Part shown: positions 1 through 6,761 of the stretch, piece after piece
How positions within the stretch are numbered: the first letter of the stretch is position 1
Layout of the letters: the number at the start of each line of letters is the position of its first letter
Source: JAUPKT01 sp964427855
GTDB lineage: Bacteria; Desulfobacterota; Desulfomonilia; Desulfomonilales; Desulfomonilaceae
Direction of reading: 5' to 3'
DNA length: 23,176 nt
Assembly: GCA_964427855.1 (NCBI GenBank)
Contig: CAYRVH010000052.1
Location: 1-23,176 of the forward strand
Notes under the pieces: model-generated
Databases searched by the model: none
The model's input: the letters and a program-made list of their open reading frames with translations, nothing else
What the model was told of the DNA's origin: nothing
Made by a program: the position numbers and the translations under genes

Positions 1-1071
1 GTCATCTAAAACCTTGATACGATCTATTCCGAAGATCTCGCGGCCTATGGTGCCCAGCTTGCGGAGCTGATCCTCAGGCCTGCACAGCGTGACGAGCCCC
101 GCCTCGGTTGATCCGTACGCTTCCCATAGTTCCGCATTTTTGAAAAAATCTAGTATTGCAATCTTCGTGTCTTTTCGCGCAGGCGCTGAGGATATGAGGA
201 GCTGCCGCATGCTGGACACATCGTACTTGTTCTTAATCTCAGGGGGCAATGCCAATATCATGATGTAATGAGTAGGCACCAGCGACACAAAGGTAATTTT
301 GTGCTTTGCAACCGTGGCCAGAAAGTCTTCCGGGTTGAAGCTGGACTCGTTGTACACGCATACCGGTGCGGACACCAATGTGTAGGCGAAGGAGTAATAA
401 ATAGAATTTACGTGGCACATGGGCATGACCATGAGGACCTTGTCTGTGGTGCGCACCCCCATATTGATGTTGCTCAAATAATACATGGCCATGTAGCTTT
501 CGTGGGATCGAACCACTCCTTTTGGCTTGCCGGTGGTACCCGAGGTGTACATGAAGGTCCAGGGCGCATCAGCGTCAACAATGAGATCAGGCTCGTCAGG
601 CGCAGACGTTGCGATCCAGTCCTCATAGGACACATAGCCTTCTGGCGTCGCCTCGCCCGGTTCGCCTAAGTAAATATAATTTCCCTGAGGGATGGGCAGC
701 TTATCTTTTATGGAATCAATGAGGCCCACGAACGGCTTCTCGACAATAAAAGCCTTGCATCCCGCGTCGCTTACCACGTAACTAATCTCAGGGCCCGCGA
801 GACGGAACATCACAGGTACGCAGATTTGTCCCCCTTTGGCGCATCCCGCGTAGATCTCCATCCACTCAACTCGGTTGTAAGCGATGACGGCAAATCTGTC
901 CCCATTGCCGCAGCCGATTCTTTGGAGACCGTTTGCCAGCCGGCAGCTCCGGTCGTTCCACTCCTTGAATGAGAACGCCCGATTCTTGTCTTCACAACCG
1001 AGTTTGTCCGGATATTGTTCAGCCTGACGGGACAAAATCGTACCCATGTGTATCCACTTGCTTATTGTCAT
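1..1071 (-). CDS. AMP-forming acyl-CoA synthetase, N-terminal part (runs off left edge)
   Basis: ATP-dependent acyl-CoA ligase that makes an acyl-AMP and then the CoA thioester in the cytoplasm. The window holds the first 357 residues; the C-terminal hinge and lid domain lie beyond position 1. Seen: the adenylate P-loop YTSGTTGKPKG at about residues 175-185 and the adenine-binding YGSTEAG at about 319-325. Two in-frame ATGs stand at 1074 and 1071; the strong AGGAGG at 1077-1082 is only 2 nt from the first and 5 nt from the second, so the second is preferred. It starts 17 nt after the hcrA-like stop on the same strand, so it is the last visible gene of the hcr unit. By context it may activate an aromatic or a downstream carboxylic acid, but the substrate cannot be read from sequence. 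The family call is secure; a specific 4-hydroxybenzoate-CoA ligase call would be a guess. Confidence 0.9.
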   Translation of the reverse strand, partial: MTISKWIHMGTILSRQAEQYPDKLGCEDKNRAFSFKEWNDRSCRLANGLQRIGCGNGDRFAVIAYNRVEWMEIYAGCAKGGQICVPVMFRLAGPEISYVVSDAGCKAFIVEKPFVGLIDSIKDKLPIPQGNYIYLGEPGEATPEGYVSYEDWIATSAPDEPDLIVDADAPWTFMYTSGTTGKPKGVVRSHESYMAMYYLSNINMGVRTTDKVLMVMPMCHVNSIYYSFAYTLVSAPVCVYNESSFNPEDFLATVAKHKITFVSLVPTHYIMILALPPEIKNKYDVSSMRQLLISSAPARKDTKIAILDFFKNAELWEAYGSTEAGLVTLCRPEDQLRKLGTIGREIFGIDRIKVLDD

Positions 1072-1088
1072 CATAGCCTCCTGTATAT

Positions 1089-3434
1089 CTATTTTGATTC
1101 CTTGTCGGGCTTTTCGATAATACGAGCCGCAGGAAAATCCCATACTGTTCGCAGGCCCGTCGGCTCCTTGTCTAAGGCGTCCAATATTCGTTCGGGAGTG
1201 AGAGGAAAGTGATTGAAGTAGAGACCAAGAGCATGTCCGACCGCGTTGGCGTAGGCCTGGGCCGCTGACATGGCGACGGACATCCCTGCTTCCTTTGCGC
1301 CGTAAGGACCTCCCGGATCAATGGTCTCGACGATCAACGGGACGATGCGGGGCATGTCCTTGATAATTGGCATCTTGTACTCGAGCATGGTCGGATTCAA
1401 TACGTGGCCTTGATGCCAGCGGTGCTCCTCGCCGAGCATGCCGCCTTGCCCACCCATTGCAACCCCCCCTTCGAACTGTCCTTCTACTATCATGGGATTT
1501 AACGCGAAGCCGCAATCCTGAGCGCACGTCACTTGTTCAGCCTTGACTATTCCTGTTTCAGGATCAACGGTCACTTCTGCGACGGTGGCACCAAATGAAA
1601 ATGCTTGGGAAAGCTGCCCACGAGGATTTGCTATCCATTCCCGCCGCTGATCCACATCCGGCGAGAACGAACCGCGGCCCATGATGGGCCTCCCCATCAA
1701 GAGCGCCTGTCTGACTATTTTTGGTATGGGGATGCCTCTGTCAGGAGATCCCTTTACGAAAATCTTCTTGTCTCGCGCGACCAAGTCCTCCGGATCTGCT
1801 TCGAGCATCTCCGAAGCCACGTCGAAGAGCTGCGCCCTTGCATCTGCTGCGGCCCGCTTTACTGCGTTGCCGCCGGCAAAAGTCGATATCATGGAATATG
1901 ATCCCGCGTCCGTGGGAGTCGCCTCGGTATCCGCCGAAATCAGGCGGATTTCTTCTACCGGCAAGCCGAGCTCTTCCGCGGCTATCTGCACGAGCATGTG
2001 ATCGTTGCCTTGACCGTTATCCACCACGCCGGAGACAATCGTTGCGCCCCCGTCTTCATGAAACTTTATAAACGCCTGAGATCCACCGCGGATTCCCAGA
2101 GGAAAGCCTGTTTGGACGGAGTTAATACCGATGCCGATCCCACGATAAGGGATTCTTTGAGTAAATTTCTCTCGAAAACCACTCTTTTCCGCGGTTTTTT
2201 CTATGCACTCCACGAGACCGCAGCTGGCGACATACGAGCCGGTAGGGGTTGTCTCGCCTGGTCGCCGAGCGTTGCGAAGTCTCATGGTGACCGGGTCTAT
2301 ACCCAATTCCGCGCCGAGCATGTCCAACTGTGTGTCTATGCCGCAGGCAAAGGACCTGCCATGGATCCGAATCATGCCTCGTACTGGCTTGTTGGTGTAG
2401 ATCCGATAGCCGTGAAATCGCACATTCTCCAGTCGATACGTCTGCTCGTGACAGAGAAAAGGCACAGAAGTCGCGATGGGGCCAGTGCTCGAGTAAGCGC
2501 CTCCATCTAGATACGAGACAATGTCGCGGGCCAGGACTTTGCCTTCATTGTCGACGCCTGTCTTAATCGTCGTGATCATGGCGTGCCCCATGCGCGTCGC
2601 AATGGAGTTTTCTTCGCGAGTATAGACCAGTTTTACAGGTCTTTGAGCGCGAAGGCTCAATAGACAGGTGATAAACTCAGCGGGGAACACGTCTGAACGG
2701 CCCCCAAACGCTCCCCCAATTGTAATTTTGCGGACATTCACTTTGGACAGCGGGAGCCTCAGGGCGTTGGACAAGGCTTTCGCCTTGGTGTGCGGAGACG
2801 CGTTTGGCATCCATACCTCTACCGAACCATCCGCATGGCTGTGTGCTACGACGGCATACGGTTCGGTCATAAAATAGGAATCCTCTTCCGCCACAAAGGT
2901 GTCTTCTCTGACCAAGGCGCATTTTTTGAACGCTTCGTCAACATCGCCCACGTCAATTTTTACCGCCACGTTGATGTTGCGCTCAAAACCCTCATGAATG
3001 AGCGGGGCATCCGGAGCAATGGCCGACCAACAGTCGAAGACCGCGGGCAGCTCTTCATATTCCACCCGTATGAGACTGATTGCCTCCAGGGCGGTGTCTT
3101 CATCGATGGCGGCCACGGCCGCGACCTCGTCACCGACGTATCGAACCTTGTCCACGCATAGCAATTGCTGGTCCCGGGTATAGCGAAACACCCCCCACTT
3201 TTCGCCAGCCGTATCTCCACCTGTAACCACCGCATACACGCCTCGCAATGCCTTTGCTCTTGACACGTCAATATGAAGAATTCGCGCATGGGGATAGGGG
3301 CTCCGCAAAATCTTAGCAGTCAACATCTTGGGCAACATGAGATCCGCGGTAAACAATGCCTCGCCTGTTACTTTGGCCCGTGAATCGATGCGGGGAATAC
3401 TTTTTCCTACAACAGTATAATGATGATTGGGCAT
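1089..3434 (-). CDS. hcrA: Molybdenum-cofactor subunit, 4-hydroxybenzoyl-CoA reductase / xanthine dehydrogenase family
   Basis: Large catalytic subunit (781 aa) of a xanthine-oxidase-family molybdenum enzyme, cytoplasmic. In 4-hydroxybenzoyl-CoA reductase this subunit removes the ring hydroxyl reductively to give benzoyl-CoA. Seen: the N-terminal RIDSRAKVTGEA signature, GGAFGG at 240-245, a GQG cofactor loop (in DNGQGND), and a C-terminal GAKEAG whose Glu (about 715) matches the family's catalytic glutamate. The ATG at 3434 is preceded by a very purine-rich AGGAGGGAGGGG. Operon order is FAD subunit, Fe-S subunit, this gene, then an acyl-CoA ligase. Odd: the usual RGFG/RGHG-PQ loop near the molybdenum site reads RIHGRS (356-361) and lacks the PQ pair, so the substrate could differ from 4-hydroxybenzoyl-CoA. 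The subfamily is assigned mainly from the partner FAD subunit, which has the HcrB-specific cluster insert. Confidence 0.87.
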   Translation of the reverse strand: MPNHHYTVVGKSIPRIDSRAKVTGEALFTADLMLPKMLTAKILRSPYPHARILHIDVSRAKALRGVYAVVTGGDTAGEKWGVFRYTRDQQLLCVDKVRYVGDEVAAVAAIDEDTALEAISLIRVEYEELPAVFDCWSAIAPDAPLIHEGFERNINVAVKIDVGDVDEAFKKCALVREDTFVAEEDSYFMTEPYAVVAHSHADGSVEVWMPNASPHTKAKALSNALRLPLSKVNVRKITIGGAFGGRSDVFPAEFITCLLSLRAQRPVKLVYTREENSIATRMGHAMITTIKTGVDNEGKVLARDIVSYLDGGAYSSTGPIATSVPFLCHEQTYRLENVRFHGYRIYTNKPVRGMIRIHGRSFACGIDTQLDMLGAELGIDPVTMRLRNARRPGETTPTGSYVASCGLVECIEKTAEKSGFREKFTQRIPYRGIGIGINSVQTGFPLGIRGGSQAFIKFHEDGGATIVSGVVDNGQGNDHMLVQIAAEELGLPVEEIRLISADTEATPTDAGSYSMISTFAGGNAVKRAAADARAQLFDVASEMLEADPEDLVARDKKIFVKGSPDRGIPIPKIVRQALLMGRPIMGRGSFSPDVDQRREWIANPRGQLSQAFSFGATVAEVTVDPETGIVKAEQVTCAQDCGFALNPMIVEGQFEGGVAMGGQGGMLGEEHRWHQGHVLNPTMLEYKMPIIKDMPRIVPLIVETIDPGGPYGAKEAGMSVAMSAAQAYANAVGHALGLYFNHFPLTPERILDALDKEPTGLRTVWDFPAARIIEKPDKESK

Positions 3435-3525
3435 CGCCCCTCCCTCCTCTTTACAACTGACACGCTCCCTGCGAGTGACCTACCTTCAACACCCTTTCTC
3501 GTCGGATGCGCGTTCAGCGCTGCTC

Positions 3526-4023
3526 TCACTCTGCACGATCAACATCATGTACGGCGCCCTCAGAACCTGACGCTGCCTTCACTGCCTCAAGAATCTTTGC
3601 ATACCCGGTGCATCGGCAAAAGTGCCCGGCAAGCGCATACTTGATGTCCTCCTCGCTGGGGCAAGGATTTTCTTCGAGAAGCGCCTTTGTCGCCATGATC
3701 ATCCCTGGCGTGCAAAAGCCGCATTGAACCGCGCCGTGGTTTGCAAAGGCCTCCTGAAGGGGATCAAGTTCGCCGCCTTTGCTGAGGCCTTCAATCGTAG
3801 TGATGTTCCGACCCTCGACCTCCATCGCCAGGGTGAGACACGACCGCACAGGCTTCCCGTCAACCAATACCGTGCATGCTCCGCACACGCCCTCGCCGCA
3901 TCCCTCTTTCGTCCCTGTGAGGCCGAGGTCTTCCCGAAGCACCTCGAGGAGCGTCGTATGCGCTGCGATTTCCGCGTATTCTTCTTGGCCGTTGACCGTT
4001 ATGTTCAAAATATACTTTTTCAT
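3526..4023 (-). CDS. hcrC: [2Fe-2S] subunit of hydroxybenzoyl-CoA-reductase-type enzyme
   Basis: Small electron-transfer subunit (165 aa) carrying two [2Fe-2S] clusters between the flavin and molybdenum subunits. Seen: plant-ferredoxin-type cluster ligands Cys42, Cys47, Cys50 and Cys62 (GCGEGVCGAC, then C), followed by the helical second-cluster domain with Cys101, Cys104, Cys136 and Cys138 (CGFC and CRC). All eight cysteines expected for the family are present and the length is normal. The start ATG at 4023 has GGAGGAGA about 10 nt upstream. It lies 176 bp after the FAD gene and 91 bp before the molybdenum subunit gene on the same strand; neither gap shows a convincing terminator. The Fe-S subunit call is near certain; the hcrC name rests on the neighbouring FAD subunit. 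Confidence 0.92.
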   Translation of the reverse strand: MKKYILNITVNGQEEYAEIAAHTTLLEVLREDLGLTGTKEGCGEGVCGACTVLVDGKPVRSCLTLAMEVEGRNITTIEGLSKGGELDPLQEAFANHGAVQCGFCTPGMIMATKALLEENPCPSEEDIKYALAGHFCRCTGYAKILEAVKAASGSEGAVHDVDRAE

Positions 4024-4199
4024 ACCTTGCGTCTCTCCTCCGCCGTGTACCTGCGATGTGATTCTCCTGCGGGATGGTGCACTTGTGTGAGCTTTTATTT
4101 TCGAAACGCATGGGGCCGCATCTCATGGCTCGCCTCACTATCCCCTTCCGGGTTTAATGGGAATCGCTGCATCGAGCGGTCGGATCATTCCAACTGGAA

Positions 4200-5189
4200 T
4201 TAGAGCCCCAACGCCGCTCCTGCAGCCCGCCTCGCCGCCACGCCCGCCATCTTGACGCGGTAGTCTTTTGAAGCTATCGAGTTTTCAATCAGGACGCCCT
4301 CCGCAAGTTTGCATGCCGTTCGTTGGATTTCGGTCAGCATGTCTTCCCTCGGCGTCGCGCCTTTTACCAAGGTTTCAACATCTTTGATCAACAGGGGACG
4401 AGGCCCGCAGGCTGACAAGGCCAACCTGAGGGAGGCTACCTTGCTCCCCTCGAAAAATGCTGCACACGCAGCATTGACAAGCGAAAAATCCACGGCAGAG
4501 CGAAACGATATCTTTTGGAACGAGCCGGACAGCTTTCCCCAGGGCAACGGTACACGTATTTCAGTCAGAATTTCCTCAGGAGCGATGTTGAGGTAGCTTT
4601 CTCCCTTGCCTGAAAACAGGTCCACAATGCCCACCGTCCGACTGCCCCTGTACGATGTGAGAACGGTCTGCGCAGCCAAGGCCGCCAACACCGGCACCGT
4701 ATCGCCGGAGCATACGGACTGGCACGAGGACGAACCGGGCAACGCCAAGCAATCGCGTCCGCCTGTGCGATGGCACAAGCCCTTGCTGGTCCGCCAGAAA
4801 AGGGATTGATTGTAAAAAATGCATCGAGGCAGGCTGCAGATGTTGCCGCCCAACGTACCTCTATAATGCTGAATGGTGAGGGCTCCTATGGAGCGAATCG
4901 CGTCTCGCAGCACAGGAAAGTGTTTCCGGACAGCCTCATGCCCTGCCACCTTCTCCAATGGGGTGGCTGCTCCGATCACCAGCGCGTCATGCCTGATCTG
5001 AATGTCTTGCAGCGTGGAGATGCGATTGAGACTGACCACTACTGAAGGCGAAAGAAGTCGATGCTTGAGGTTTACTACAAGGTCCGTGCCGCCAGCCATC
5101 ACTAGGGCAGAGTTCCCAAAAGACTCTTTGATCTTCAAGGCCTGGTCAAGAGTCTCGGGTCTCTCGTAATCAAAAGGGGGTAATTGCAT
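4200..5189 (-). CDS. hcrB: FAD and [4Fe-4S] subunit of 4-hydroxybenzoyl-CoA reductase type
   Basis: Medium subunit (329 aa) of the molybdenum hydroxylase-type complex, binding FAD and, in this subfamily, an additional [4Fe-4S] cluster. Seen: FAD motifs AGGTD (32-36) and GTLGGNIC (111-118), then an insert with Cys123, Cys139, Cys147 and Cys156. The spacing C-x15-C-x7-C-x8-C is the arrangement I know from the Thauera aromatica HcrB cluster insert (ligands recalled as 122, 138, 146 and 155). Ordinary xanthine or CO dehydrogenase FAD subunits lack this insert, so it is the strongest evidence that the operon encodes a hydroxybenzoyl-CoA-reductase-like enzyme, where the low-potential cluster helps electrons flow towards the substrate. 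It is the first gene of the minus-strand unit. The start at 5189 (MQLPPFDYERP) fits the family N-terminus and has an AGAAGGAG-type ribosome site just upstream. Confidence 0.92.
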   Translation of the reverse strand: MQLPPFDYERPETLDQALKIKESFGNSALVMAGGTDLVVNLKHRLLSPSVVVSLNRISTLQDIQIRHDALVIGAATPLEKVAGHEAVRKHFPVLRDAIRSIGALTIQHYRGTLGGNICSLPRCIFYNQSLFWRTSKGLCHRTGGRDCLALPGSSSCQSVCSGDTVPVLAALAAQTVLTSYRGSRTVGIVDLFSGKGESYLNIAPEEILTEIRVPLPWGKLSGSFQKISFRSAVDFSLVNAACAAFFEGSKVASLRLALSACGPRPLLIKDVETLVKGATPREDMLTEIQRTACKLAEGVLIENSIASKDYRVKMAGVAARRAAGAALGL

Positions 5190-5456
5190 GCCAACTCCTT
5201 CTCTTTTCGCAGCCTCGCCGCCTGCAATTTGACAATAGAGCTTTTCGCACGAGGGCCCTCCGGCCGTTCAATGTGGCGATCCTCATCGTGTGGCTGTTTG
5301 CGAGACCTCTCGTCGGACTTTCATGATTTAGACGCACGCTGCAAGTTCACTTCAATCCCAGGAGACCTCATGCATACAAAAAAAATTGGGTAAAGCCAAT
5401 ATTCTTGACACGATTATCTTGCTCAGATTAAGCTGAAACAAACTCAAAGATCTGTC

Positions 5457-5494
5457 AGACCGTCAATCTATTCGCTTGAATATAGACTGTCAAT
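5457..5494. repeat. Direct repeat AGACYGTCAAT overlapping the hcr promoter
   Basis: AGACCGTCAAT at 5457-5467 and AGACTGTCAAT at 5484-5494 are direct repeats 27 bp apart, differing at one base. One copy covers the -10 and the other the -35 of the predicted minus-strand promoter, the layout expected for an operator or activator site. A further partial dyad, TCTGTCAGA (5451-5459), touches the first copy. Confidence 0.5.
5465..5493 (-). promoter_or_regulatory. Predicted sigma-70-type promoter of the hcr unit
   Basis: On the minus strand TTGACA (5488-5493, six of six consensus bases) is followed after exactly 17 nt by TAGATT (5465-5470, four of six). Transcription would start near 5458 and leave a leader of about 270 nt before hcrB. 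The long leader is a reservation. Confidence 0.5.
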
Positions 5495-5529
5495 AATATT
5501 TCCCGCAATGGTCAAGGAGAATGTATGCA

Positions 5530-6723
5530 ATGAATCTCTTCAAGAAGCTTACTGTGTTGTCCCTGGAACAAGCGACAGTCCTGCCTTATTTGACGTATCG
5601 TCTGGCTATGGATGGATGTCGGGTCATCAGACTAGAACATCCGGTTTTTGGCGACCCGAACCGACTCGTGGGCGATCCCTTCCTACCAGGAGAGGAGCGT
5701 ATGAACAGCTACTTCATGGCCATAAATGCAGGAAAGGAAGCCATCACGCTCAATCTCGGTGAAGCGAGAGGCCGCGATCTCTTGATTGAGCTCATCAGAC
5801 GTTTGCAGGTGGACATCTTCGCAACAAACCAGCTTCCCAAGAATTACGCGAAACTGGGCATCGACTATGAGACGCTGAGGACAGTAAAGGACGACATTAT
5901 ATGGCTCGGCATCACGGGGTTCGGGCCCGCAAGCAACGAAGCCGCCTATGATCCGATCTTGCAGGCCAGAGGAGGGCTCATGGAACTGACGGGCGAGCCT
6001 GGCGGAACGCCCCAAGTGACGGGCATCCCTCTCCCGGACATGGGAACCAGCGAACACGCCTACGGACAGCTGATGAAAGCCCTTTATGTAAGGGCGACAA
6101 CAGGGCAGGGGTGTCGAATTGACCTCTCGATGTTCGAAAGCACCACCTCATGGCTCACCGTGCCAGTCACCATGACCGCTTCTTTCGGGAAAAAGATAAC
6201 ACGCCGCGGCAACACTCATGAATTCTTCGCACCTGTATCCGTGTATCCGACGTCCGACGGGTACGTCTATTTGGCCGTGGGGAATGATAAGCAGTTTGGC
6301 GCATTCTGTTCGCTGCCGCAGTTCGCACAACTGGCCAAGGAAGAATACAAAAAAAATGCTGGGCGAATTGCGGACGTACAACGCCTCAATGAAGAGATTG
6401 CCAAGGTCACCAAGACAATCTCCACAGACGAGCTGCTGGGCATGATGCGTCAGATTGGCGTCGCGGCGTCAAAGATTCAAACAATCCCAGAAGTCGTCCA
6501 GGATCCTCTCGTCTCGGACAAGCTGCTCCACGCGGTTGATTCCAAGACGGGCTTCGAGTTGACCCTCGCGCCGCCGCCTGTAACTACCGAGTTTCTCGAA
6601 GAGAATAAACAGACACTTTCCTTCCCACCCCGCTTTGGAGAACACAACGAAAAAGTATTGTGCGGCGAATTAGGACTTTCTGCCGAGGAGCTCGCAGCGC
6701 TAAAATCCGGCGGGATCATATAA
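5530..6723 (+). CDS. Class III (CaiB/BaiF-type) CoA-transferase
   Basis: Family III CoA-transferase (397 aa) moving CoA from an acyl-CoA donor to a free carboxylic acid through an aspartyl intermediate; cytoplasmic. Seen: a near-standard fold start (LFKKLTVLSLEQATVLPY, an otherwise conserved GxRV-E region reading GCRVIRLEHP), the substrate-side ITGFGP segment, and the catalytic Asp in PLPDMGT at residue 170, with the family's usual length. ATGs at 5521 and 5530 are in frame; AAGGAG at 5514-5519 abuts the first and sits about 10 nt from the second, so 5530 is preferred. The mutase gene follows 38 bp later on the same strand, so the two are probably one unit and may act in sequence: CoA loading, then skeleton rearrangement. 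Donor and acceptor are unknown; formyl-CoA, benzylsuccinate and carnitine members share these motifs. Confidence 0.9.
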   Translation: MNLFKKLTVLSLEQATVLPYLTYRLAMDGCRVIRLEHPVFGDPNRLVGDPFLPGEERMNSYFMAINAGKEAITLNLGEARGRDLLIELIRRLQVDIFATNQLPKNYAKLGIDYETLRTVKDDIIWLGITGFGPASNEAAYDPILQARGGLMELTGEPGGTPQVTGIPLPDMGTSEHAYGQLMKALYVRATTGQGCRIDLSMFESTTSWLTVPVTMTASFGKKITRRGNTHEFFAPVSVYPTSDGYVYLAVGNDKQFGAFCSLPQFAQLAKEEYKKNAGRIADVQRLNEEIAKVTKTISTDELLGMMRQIGVAASKIQTIPEVVQDPLVSDKLLHAVDSKTGFELTLAPPPVTTEFLEENKQTLSFPPRFGEHNEKVLCGELGLSAEELAALKSGGII

Positions 6724-6761
6724 TGTGGGCACGTAAAAAAAAGTAAGAAGAGGCTGAGACG

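Larger units (their letters stand above)
5190..5529. other. Divergent intergenic region, hcr unit / CoA-transferase
   Basis: 340 bp between two divergently transcribed units. The half nearest hcrB shows no coding signal and would be a leader of about 270 nt. The half nearest the CoA-transferase is AT-rich and holds the promoter and repeats listed separately. On the plus strand a perfect TTGACA (5405-5410) is followed 17 nt later only by TTAAGC, a poor -10, so the plus-strand promoter is not settled. Confidence 0.6.
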
